From: Bedellia somnulentella
Lineage: Eukaryota > Arthropoda > Insecta > Lepidoptera > Bedelliidae
Assembly: GCA_963576735.1 (NCBI GenBank)
Contig: OY755174.1
Coordinates: 7,626,001-7,690,000 of the forward strand
Length of the DNA: 64,000 nucleotides
Reading direction: 5' to 3'
The translations under genes were made by a program, and so were the position numbers. The notes under the pieces were generated by a model. The model was not told where the DNA came from. It searched no databases and was given only the letters and a program-made list of their open reading frames with translations. This document shows, in pieces, positions 23,151 to 34,200 of the stretch. How positions within the stretch are numbered: position 1 is the first letter of the stretch; every line of letters starts with the position of its first letter.

Positions 23151-23493
23151 ATAGAATAGAAAACTCTTTATTGCACATCAAATATGGAGAAACATTTACA
23201 AATACACAATAAAAACAAATATACAAATACAATTCGAAATATTGGGAGTTCGAAAATTATCTAGTGTTGTAAAACATATAAAATCCAACAATTGTTCTTA
23301 CTAAAATTATCAAATTGACTTATGAAAGAGGTTGCTAATCAATATGAAAATACCTATATGTGTTGTGGATCGAGTCAAATCGAGTGTGTGCGGGTTCATC
23401 ATCAATTTAATATATCAAGAGGCAGTTCCTACATAACGTGTGAATTGTGTGATATATAAATGAATGTATTTTTTGTCTTTCTTATACTTCCTA

Positions 23494-23677
23494 AAGAGCT
23501 TATTCCATTTGTCTGAATGAAGACGTCTGAAAGCCACAAAATCTGAATTCAGACTAGTGGAATAACGTTCAGAACGCTAGAACTGAAATTTGTGTAGTGG
23601 AATAACAAGCGTCTGCGGCAGTAACTTCGAAGGACGTCTGAATTCAGCAACGACAAAGTGTAATGGAATAAGCTCTT
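23494..23677. mobile_element. Small TIR element (MITE), 184 bp
   Basis: AAGAGCTTATTCCATT opens at 23494 and its reverse complement AATGGAATAAGCTCTT closes at 23677. Inside are further palindromic pieces built on TCTGAATTCAGA and AGTGGAATAAC. No coding content. The target duplication is unclear. Confidence 0.78.
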
Positions 23678-23799
23678 AAGTAGTATATGTAAATGTACCT
23701 TTTCACTTAAGAACAACACTTAACAAACACAAAACATGATTGAATCGCAGTAAATATAGGTTACGAGGTCCACGTTTGCATTATGAGTTCCTATTCCAG

Positions 23800-23945
23800 C
23801 CCCAAACTAAGTCAGACTTGTATTACTAGCTACTAATTCGACTATTAGTATATTTAATAGTATATAAATATAATACACATATAAATAACATTCAAGACTA
23901 AGAAACAATCATTTACGCTCATCACATAAATGTAACAGTAACAGT
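23800..23945 (-). mobile_element. SINE family D body, inverted
   Basis: GACTAAGAAACAATCATTTA at 23903 is the complement of the D body at 19255, and CCCAAACTAAGTCAGACTTG corresponds to its 3' end. Confidence 0.5.
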
Positions 23946-23963
23946 GTGAAAGTCTATCCAAAA

Positions 23964-24151
23964 TAGATTGGCTAGTAATTTAAATCTTTTTGTTCATGAA
24001 AACCTCATGTGGGGATTATTACTAATAAATAAAGAATAAATAATAAAGGCCAAGAGCGACGGGGGCGTATAACCGAGGTCGCGGGTTCGAATCCCGCCTG
24101 TGTCGAGATTTTTCTTTCCTTTATTTATTCTTTATTTATTAGATTGGCTAG
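23964..24151 (+). mobile_element. SINE-like family C with target duplication
   Basis: AGATTGGCTAGT flanks both sides (23964-23975 and 24140-24151). Inside is TTCATGAAAACCTCATGTGG, then the pair of inverted CTAATAAATAAAGAATAAAT ends around a tRNA-like B-box (GGTTCGAATCCCGCC). The A-box half is truncated compared with the copy at 10919. Confidence 0.8.
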
Positions 24152-24990
24152 TTTTTTTTTTATTTTGTATATTATCCTCCCAAATTTTTTATTGTGGGAT
24201 TTTTGTTATAATTATCTGTGTTTTCAGGAGTTTTTTTACAGGTGTGTTGAAAATTGTCGTATAGTACACTTGCACATTTAATAATTACAACTCTCTCTTT
24301 CTTGAAACCACCCCAGTTGCAATAATGAACCTAGCAGACTTGTAACACAGCCTAAATTTTTGTATGTTTCGTCCACTGTACGTATATATGATATACACTT
24401 ATGTAAATGTGGTAAAAAACCGTTTATGTAATTAGAAAAAAACTAGATAATATTACAAAAATACACTTCTTTTACATGTAAATTGCTCTAGAAAATAATA
24501 AATAAAATGTCATTTTTTTATTTAAATAATAACTAGAATAACAAATACACTACATATTCTAGTTAGGATATCATTTTATTGCAATTATAGTTCTAATAAA
24601 AAAGGAACTAATTTATATTTATCTCTAATGTTTAAATTTACAAATTTCTTAGAACGTATTCTTATGAAGATGCAAAATTAGGTAGAGATGTTCGGGTGAG
24701 AGTTGGAAAATCAAGTCTTTTCTTTCTTTTACTGTTAAGTTTTGCTCTCGATTTTGGATAAATAGTTTATCACAAATATTAAAAAGCTGGATCGTTATCT
24801 TACATTTACAGAAATACAGGTGCTCAATAAAATCCAAATTATTGAATTTATTACGAAAAATATACATATGATACTTATGAGTTATTAGCATTCTTAATAC
24901 CGAAAATGAACTTGACCTCATCGCAAAAAAACTTAGCGTGCCAAAAACAAAGAAAGTGCTTTTTCGTAACAAGGGTTGGTGGTCGAAACA
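24152..24990. other. AT-rich intergenic DNA, nothing recognised
   Basis: Only short frames without family motifs, including 24649-24972 on -. Confidence 0.45.
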
Positions 24991-24999
24991 CCGATCAGT

Positions 25000-25280
25000 G
25001 ACGATTGATTTTTTGCCTTTTAGAGAGATGGCAGCGCGGCAAAAATCAATTAAGTACGCGCAGCTGATGGGGTGTTACTGGTTTGGTTTGTACCATTAGC
25101 CGTCGAGACAATGGGGGTAAAGGATCGCAGGGTAGAAACTTTGTCAGGGAAATTGGTCGTCGTTTGAGGGATCGGGGATTGGACAGGGGCATTTCTGGTC
25201 CAGAGAATTTCTCTCGCTGTGCAGCGTGGAAATGCTGCCAGAGTGTGATGGGAACCTTTGGGCCGGGTATGGCTTGGGGC
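25000..25280 (+). pseudogene. Non-LTR LINE fragment, C-terminal region
   Basis: In shifting frames: GCYWFGFVPLAVETMGV, then FLVQRISLAVQRGNAARV and MGTFGPGMAWGG. The QRISLAxQRGN signature followed by a MGT-like end occurs again at 30186-30350 on - (QRISLAIQRGYFASILGT), so both are remains of related LINE proteins. Stops and frameshifts are present. Confidence 0.6.
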
Positions 25281-25299
25281 GGTTTGTTTGCCTTATTTT

Positions 25300-26155
25300 G
25301 TTGTGTTACTTTTATTTTTTTTATTATTTTTGATTTAGTAAAAGTTAATGGTTAATTTGTTTTCTCAAAATATGTGTATAGCTATTTAGAGAGATAGATA
25401 AATTCCCAATTACAGTTTCCCCGTTTATAGCCCCAATTCGTTGAGGGCATCTTTTTGGAACAAAGATAGTACTTCTATAAATTACCTAGACTTTAAATTT
25501 AGTATTTGTTTGATATAGATTTGTATACACATAACTGTACAAATAAAAATATTATGTCGTAAATATTTCTTTTGTGAACTGCAATAAAGAGTTTTTTTTA
25601 TTCACTCTCTACCATCTATTATTCTGTTAATAACTGGACTCCTCACGTTGTTTTGCTCGAGGAATATAAAATTTGCAAAATTCTGTAAAGTTTGTTCAAA
25701 ACAAATAGACTACTGTTTCGTCTTATGTCACGTCACGAGGTGGCCGTATAATAAGATTTCTATTTTCACTGTTCACGAAATAATCATATTAAAGTTGAAT
25801 GAATAAAGTGATTCATAGTAGTCGAATTCACAGAAAGTGAAATTATGTTATTAACTTTGAGAAGTACACAATACGTTACTACCTACGTCCAACTTTTACA
25901 TATCAGAGAAAGAAATTTGAGATGACTTGCCCTATTGCTAACCAATTTTGTATACTAATGAGTGACGACGAAACAGATTTTATACTTTAAATTTGCGTTG
26001 TTATATCGACAAAACTTAGTTATCCTTATTACTTTAATATATTGTGTGGTGTATTTACGGTACAAGTATTAATGTCGAGTAGTTCAGGGTACTTGCTGAG
26101 GCAACTTTGCACGGAATGCGCTGGAGTACCGTTTTGCGCTGCATTTTTGACGGCA
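25300..26155. other. Intergenic DNA, nothing recognised
   Basis: AT-rich without supported features. Confidence 0.45.
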
Positions 26156-26159
26156 CTTG

Positions 26160-26643
26160 ATTTAAAATAAATGCGACCGGCCGTCGGCTGCCGACAATTG
26201 ACATGACACACTGATAAACGAGTCCAGGGGCAGTGCGTTGCGTGTAGCGTCGTTTGCGGGTCGCGGCGCCGTCGGGCGGGACAAGTCAAGGTCGCGGGAT
26301 GCGACGGGAGCACACCGGTGATGGGTCCGCGACCATCCTACGGGGACGCGCGTGGGCGGTGTCATGACAGCCAAAATCTGCACTTTCCTTCGACTTTCTC
26401 TTGGAGGTGCGAAAGGTGTTCACGCGGGACCCACGGCGACGTTTATTCGGTAGCCGACACTCGCATAAGTATACGTGCTTCGATAGCGTTACCGCTGCCG
26501 TCGATCCCATAAAACAGTCTCGGCCGGTGCATCTCGCGATATTCAAAATACCTGCATTTCGGTTGCGCGGCACATTATAAAGTGGCGCAAATAGTTGCGC
26601 GTGCGTTTCGTAGCTCGTGAGTAACGGTGCTCGGTGTGCCGCG
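26160..26643 (+). promoter_or_regulatory. GC-rich 5' region and likely promoter of the ADAMTS gene
   Basis: A GC- and CpG-rich block contrasts with both flanks and runs into the first coding exon. CACATTATAAAGTGGCGC at about 26571-26588 contains a TATA-like box 60-70 bp upstream of the ATG at 26644, leaving a short 5' leader. No ATG lies between. The position is inferred, without transcript data. Confidence 0.45.
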
Positions 26644-26715
26644 ATGTGTGTGACTAGTGGGCTGCTGCTGCTGCTGCTGTTTGCGCTGCGATCGGGAGCT
26701 CCCGCGCATTTTCCG
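26644..26715 (+). CDS. ADAMTS exon 1: signal peptide
   Basis: Encodes MCVTSGLLLLLLFALRSG then APAHFP, a typical secretion signal with a six-leucine core, and ends in phase 0 at CCG/GTTAGT. Phase 0 matches the next coding exon found, at 42367. Membership in the ADAMTS gene is inferred from phase, the missing signal peptide there, and strand. Confidence 0.6.
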
Positions 26716-29700
26716 GTTAGTAATCTCTTCGACAATATTTACTATCGTTGGGCGGGCGGCTATATACCATGCTCCGCTACATTAACATCTATCAAACAAC
26801 GATTGTTTGCTTTAAAAACCTTCTTTATTTTTCTATGCGCAAATCGTTTATTCGTTATAAAACTGTTTGTTTGAGGATTTTATTTTACACTCGTCCAAAA
26901 GTAATATCAACTACTTATTTCCTACAATATTTAAAAACAAGAAATGTGATTTTTAGCAATCCGTTGTATTGATTGTAACTGAAGCAAAATTTACAATGTT
27001 TCTTTATTTAACTATTTGTTTATTTAACTTCTGAAAGCAAAGGTGCACTGAACAGTATAATTGTATTTTTTTGCCTTAACTTAATTTAACTTTTGGGTCA
27101 TTTCACCTTTTTTCTTTAATAGGTATTGGTAAATAGGTTATATATTGTATAGTATTCGTAATTTGCATAATTAACATGACAATTGAAAATAAAATTAATT
27201 TGTCACAGTTTCACGAACTTTTTTTACGCTTGTGTTAATGTTAGTTTTTTGTTTTTGGGAAGCACAACATTTACCATGAATAAAAGAGATTTATTTAAAT
27301 AGTACGTTGGCGAAATGCGTAAACCTACCTTTTGAGTTCTCATTAATTTAAAAAAGTGGCCATTATAATATTTAAAAAAACAATAATTATTTTTGATTTA
27401 AATTACTCGTTGATAAATTTCGTATACTCAAAGATATGCAAGAAGTTGACACGACATATTTATTTCTCTATATATTACTGGCATAGTAAGCAACATTATA
27501 AATTGTATTTATTTTCTTCTTTCTTTAGCCTAAAGTGATTTAAATAAAAGAGCATGTATAAAAAGATTGGTGAGTGTGCTATAAGGTAGAACGGTTTGTC
27601 AGGATCGTACCATCAGTATTTTTCTCCTGTTCTAAGAAAAACTAATGGCATGAGTAAAAGTAAGTAAGTAAATTGTGTAAATCTAAATGTAACAATAGCT
27701 AACAAAGTTATGATAATTATTTCGGAATACATTTTAGTTTCTCGCCTCTCCAATGGCCGAAAATGAAAATATAGAATTTTAAATGGGAGAGGCGGTACTC
27801 CCCGACATAAGCACAGTCGGTCAGGGTCAGGGACTCAGCTTCAAGAACTGTCGGACGATACGAGCTATATCGTGCAGCACCGTTTTCTGTATTTGTGCTT
27901 GAACCGACACGCCACAGAAATCCAACCGCCTCAAGTTTGTCGCGAGGCTGGTTGGAATTAACCCGTTCGCGGACGAAATAATTGGGATTATTTCTGTCGA
28001 AGTCACACCCCACATTTCGGTGATCTCATGAGCCAGATCGAGATACTTCCGGCGCTTCTCGGTTTCGGCTTTCACGAGACCCTCGTCATGTGGGATAGTG
28101 ACATCCACTAGAAATACCCTCGACTGCGACCGATCCCATACAACGATATCAGGCTTATTCGCTAGAATAGTCCTGTTCGTGATAACGGATCGGTCCCAAT
28201 AGATTTTGGCATGGTCGTTTTCTAGGATTGGTTCCGGCAGATACTTGTCATACGTACGGCAGCCTCTGTTGCAAGAGTCCGTATTTCAGAGCGAGCTCCT
28301 GATGCAGGATTTTGGCTGCTTGGTTATAAAGTTATGATATTTATACTTGCTAAATTTTACTTATATTCGGCCCTCTGTTATATTATACTAAGGGTGGCAG
28401 CATGAAGTAAGGACTCGTAAAATGAAACGGACTTATGGCATTCTGCTATGGTTCAGCCAGCGAAGGTCACAATATTGGTCTGGTTGGATCACCGAAATGA
28501 TGTCTAGTTTGGACGGCGCCGGTTCGGACGGTTACAGCTGCCGCGTCGGCGATGGCGCCTCGACATTATATAATCGCACAATAAAACCGCGAGCAAATCT
28601 CGTAAGTCGTGCGGTCTTTCCCGCTCTCGATCACGTACCGCGTTACACAAGACTTCGCCTTTGCTACTTTTCAACTGGCTATTGATCGGTTATTCAAGTT
28701 ACATAGCCCAACTTATTATTTTGGCATTCATCTTCACGATCCGCGTAATTGAGATTGATATAAATAACTTTCATCATTTATATTCAAACGTAGCGCCCAT
28801 TCACAATGACATTATAATAGCCCGAGAGCAAAAAATATGAAGTTTAATGACGAACTGGCGCTGGCGCATGAGGAACTTAATCATTAATTTTGTGATATTG
28901 TCTAATGTGAGGCCGAGTAAAAGAAAAACAAACAAATTTTACTTTCCCCTTTACTTACATCCGCTATTGCCGAACTAACACTTAGCTGAGTCATGTGATA
29001 TTCATTTCGTTTTCACTAATCTCAACCACACGCCAAATTGGTGGTATTGATGCCCTCTTTACCTTTACCTCTATTATATGGCTTTTATTTATCGACATTA
29101 GCTGTGACATCTAATACACTTTTTAAAATCTCGCGGTTTGGAGACATTATACATAATAATCGAGATTAACCTACGAAATCATTTTCAATCACTTAACAAC
29201 AAAAGTTTGTCGTAATTCATAATACTGTTGCTAACGAAAGATATGCACCTTGAACATTAGTTATAAAAAAACTCAATGATCTTTACATTAGTAAAAATGG
29301 CACTATAACTGAAGGTTGTTGAAGTAATTCTCGACATATCGTGTACCCGAATGCTACACAAATATTTTTTTATAGATGTGGAAATCCATTTTCCATTTAC
29401 ACTTTTAACTTTATACATACATACATATACTCACGGCTATAAATCCCTAAAAGGGGTAGCCAGAGCTGAGAAATTAGAAATTTCTCAGCCACTTTTGGAA
29501 GTTGAGTGGGGAAAAGATGGTCGAATAAAGGTTGTTTGTGATGGGTCTCCAACCGCATCGCCCAAAAATCCCTTAAAAAGCCCCAATACCGTTAGTCGCC
29601 TCTTACGTACACCCACCGGAAGGAATGGGGTAGTGCTATACTAAGCCGACACTACACAGCTATTTTAACTTTAATTAACTTATTTTTGTCAATCTTGGAA

Positions 29701-31231
29701 GGCAGAAACTTTAATAGCCGTATAACTTGCGTTGTGTCCCACCATCTAAGTTTAAAATAGGTAAATATATATTTATACATATACGAGTAACTAATAGAAA
29801 GTCATATGTGTGGTTAATTTATCATGGTTGCTAACGGTGAGGGAAAACATCGTGAGGAAACCCACATGGCTGAGTTGTACTTAGTCATGTGACAGTGTAT
29901 TCGTACAAAACGGCGATAGGCCTGCCCCCTATCACGTGAGTACACTGTCTAAGCAAAACGTGGGTACCTTCTCTGGAAACTAGATGGCGCTTGCCATGTG
30001 AGCTCAGGAGTATTGGTACCTCTGCCAACCCCTTCGGGGATAAAACGGCGTGAACGTTTATGTATGTATATGTTATGTATGAGTAACTAATCTGTATTCA
30101 ACTTTTACAATTACAAAATAATTACAATGATAGTGTAAAATTTTAAAATTAAATTAAAACTAAATATATATTTATTATAATCGAAAAATTTCGTGAAATT
30201 CATCGTTCTCGTTGTAGGGTAACGTGCCCAATATGCTAGCAAAATATCCTCTTTGGATGGCCAAGCTAATGCGTTGGCCGAGGTAGCTGCCTGCTCTAGG
30301 ATCGCCAGTCACTTCCATAAGGCGGGCGGACAGTTCTTTAATCTGTGCTTGCTATTACGAAGCCTACGTTTTCCAAGATGAAACATAAGTTTTCTGGTTC
30401 AAAATTTATTTTTTACTAGTGGATCGTCCCAGCTTCGCACGGGTAGCGTTGTTTTTTAAATATCTGAGGTTTCTTTCTTTAGTCACTGCTCAAGCATTGT
30501 GAAATTCAGCGCAATGTTTTCAATTTATTAAATTTATAGCACTCCCTAAACTGTGTAGTTTGATGATTTTTAATGCGCTTTAATGAACGGTTCAGTATTT
30601 CCGTTTAATAGCAAATTTTGGAATAAAACGCTATGAAGTATTTATAACAATCTAAAAAATAAATCATTACGTGTTGTAGGATGCAACTACTGGCGCCATC
30701 TAGTATGTTATATGTAAATTAGTAACGATTCGGTTTTGGTCACAGGCGCGATGGCTTATTTTATGTATAATTTCAGTGTTTCTCTACCGATTTCTATGAT
30801 TCTTTTTTTATTGAATTGGTAATAATGTTACCTTTTTTAAATTAGGGATGAGTGAGAGGTTTACAAACGTAAGAGTAAACAAATATAATCAGAATGTTAC
30901 GAACTGCTAAGCTATCAGGAATTACCCGTGTTATTGTGAGTTAACCGTAAAAGATAGACATAAACTGTTGAGGATTTTTTTTTAGATAATTTTATGAAGA
31001 ATATTTCCGTCATACATGATTTCTATGTAAGTTTAACCATTAAGGCTGCACACGCGACGGAAGCTTAAAAATGTAGTAACTTCTCCCGTTTTCCCAAAAT
31101 TTCCCAAAATTCCCCTTTACTACTCTGCTGGAAAGTATACAAAAACCTGTCCAGGAGTATGGAGAATAATTGTACCAAGTTTCGTTAAAATCCGTCGAGT
31201 AGTTTTTCTTTCCATAAGGAACATACAAACC

Positions 31232-31281
<50 letters not shown>

Positions 31282-34200
31282 AATTTTACTGATTGCATTT
31301 TTGGCATCAGTATCGATCCCTAATCACCACCTGATAGTTATTTTGAAAATATATTTCATGTACAGAATTGACCTCTCTACAGATTTATTATAAGTATAGA
31401 AGACTAGTGGATCGGCCCAGCTCTGCACGGGTAGCGTAGTGTTAAAAATATCTGCGGTTTCTTCAATCACTGCTCAAGATTTATGAAATTTAGCGCCTTG
31501 CCTTGATTACAATTTGTAGCACTGCTGAATATTGTAACTTTGTGATTTTGAAAGCGCTTTTATGAACGGTTCTGTATATCTGAACATAAGCTAATTTTCA
31601 GGTTGAGTTGGTAGAGTTGAAGTTGAGTCAAACGCTATGAAATATTTAAAATAATCTTAAAAAGAAACAATGTAGGATGATACTACTGGCGCCATCTAGT
31701 ATATTATATGCAAATTAGTAAGGATTTGGTTTTGGTCGCGTACGTACGACTATTTTTTTTCATTGTATATCTTTGGTGTTTCTATACCGATTTCTATGAT
31801 TCTTTTTTTATTGAATAGGTAATAATGTTAACTTTTTTAAATAAGGGACAAGTGAGAGTATTATAAACGTAAGAGTAAACAAATATAATCAGAATGCTTC
31901 GAACTGCTAAGCTATCAGGAGTTACACGTGTTATTGTGAGTCAACCATTGCTGTTCCGGAATAATTTTTAGACAATTTTATGTAGAATATTTCCGTCATA
32001 CATGTTTTCTATGTAACTTTAACCATTAAGGCTACACACGCGACGAAATTTTAAAAAATGGAGTAACTACTCCCGTTTTCCCAAAATTCTCCTTCACTAC
32101 TTTGGTGAAAAGTATACTATAACCTGCCCAGGAGTATAATAAATAATTGTACCAAGTTTCGTTAAAATCCGTCGAGTAGTTTTTGTTTCCATAAGGACAG
32201 ACAAACCGACTGACAGAAAGACAGACAGACAAAAGTTTTACTGAATGCATTTTGCATCAGTATCGATCCCTCATCACCCACTGATAGTTATTTTGTAAAT
32301 ATATTTCATGTACAGAATTGACCTATCTACAGATTTATTATAAGTATAGATGATTGTGCAATGTTTGGAACGAGATACTGTGCACAGAGAGATGTTATGA
32401 TAATAGAAAATATATTTAAAAATATTAATTACTAGTGGATCGGCCCCGCTTCGCACGGGTAGCGTAGTTTTAAAAATATCTGAGGTTTCTTCAATCACTG
32501 CTCAACCTTTGTGAAATTTTGTGCAATTTATAGCACTCCTGAATAGTGAAGCTTTGTGATTGTGAAAGCGCTTTAATGAAAGGTTCAGTATCTCCGAAAA
32601 TAGTCCCATGCAAACAAACAAACAGAGTTACAAATTTTGCATACATCAAACATACATTCTGTGTACTAAGTATCGGGAATTTGTCAATAAAACAAAAATA
32701 CAAATTATTCATCTAAATTTATTTTATCGCCTTCAAAGTAGGCCCCATCGCTTGCGCTACAACATCTCCACCGCTTTACCCAGTCTTCCATACATTTTTC
32801 ATAGGCTATTTGCGGTATGGCCTTTAGCTCATTCAGCGAATTTTCTTTTCTGGCTTCTATCGACTCAAAACGTTTTCCTCGAAGTGGTAATTTTATTTTA
32901 ACTTGGGAAATAAAAAGAAATCAGACGGAGCCATATCAGGTGAATACGGTGCTTGGTCGAGAACTTTTGTTGAATTTTTCGCTAAAAACTCTTTCACTAT
33001 AATGGCTGTGTGTGATGGTGCATTATCATGGTGCAGCATCCATGAGTTGTGTTGCCACAAATCTGGATGTTTTCGGCGGATACCCTCACGCAAACGCTTC
33101 ATGACGCCTAAATAATATTCTTTATTCACTGTTTCTCCCTCTGGAAGGAATTGGGAGTGAACCACACCACGGTAGTCAAAAAAAACTGTCAGCATCACCT
33201 TGATTTTGGAGCGACTTTGCCGCGGTTTTTTGGGTTTCGGCTCGTTTTCGAGACGCCATTCTGAAGACGGTTGGCTTGTTTGCATGTCGTACTTATAAAC
33301 CCATGTCTCGTCGCCAGTTATTATACGTTTCATAAAGGTCGGATCCGTAGAAGCTCGGGAAACCATGTCTTCAGCGACATGCTTTCGCTGCGCTTTTTGA
33401 ACAAAATTGAGCTCTTTTGGAACTAGTCGAGCGGCGACGCGTTTCTTGCCTAAAATGTCAATGAGAATGTTGTGGACGGACTTAAAAGATATGTTCACCT
33501 CACAAGCCAACTCTCTCAGACTCATACGTCAATTTTCGAGCACTAGCTTCTTGATTCTGTCGATGTTTTCTTTGGTCGTAACGGTTGAAGGTCTACCAGA
33601 ACGAGGCAAGTCTACTACTACTTCTCGGCCTTCTTTAAAAGCCTTATACTATTAATAAGCCCTTGTTTTCGATATACACGATTCGCCGTAGGTATTTCGC
33701 AACATTTTTAGTGATTGAACACCACATGAAATATCATTCGAAACACAAAATTTAAGGCACACTCTTTGTTCAACAATATTTTCTATTGTAAAAATCGCCG
33801 AGGACTCAAAACTATGACCAACAAAAAATGTAGTTTAAAACAAATTAAATGACAGATCCCGCTCAAATTTTGCGCGCTATATCAGTAAAGTGCTACCAAC
33901 ATGCAGTAAAAAAAATTGAACGACCTCTTTTACTCGGGTCTTTTTATTGACATATTCCCGATACTTTTTACACAGAGTAGTATACTCACGGCTATCTTTT
34001 GCCCGAGCAACCATTACTAAAAAAATAATCCATATTAGTCCGGTCGACAAGTCGCAAGAAGTGGAGTTGGGTAGAAAAAGGTCGGAATTTAATGAAACTT
34101 GGAGATGTTGTTCAGGGATGGTTAATTAACATTTTGTCAAGTTTTGGACCTCGAGGACCCTGTGCAAAAAGAGGAGGGGGTCGAGAACTGCAAAAATCTC

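Noticed and set aside
25083..25355. Frame that looked like a small protein
   Set aside because: Starts at TTG and mixes frames of a LINE fragment.
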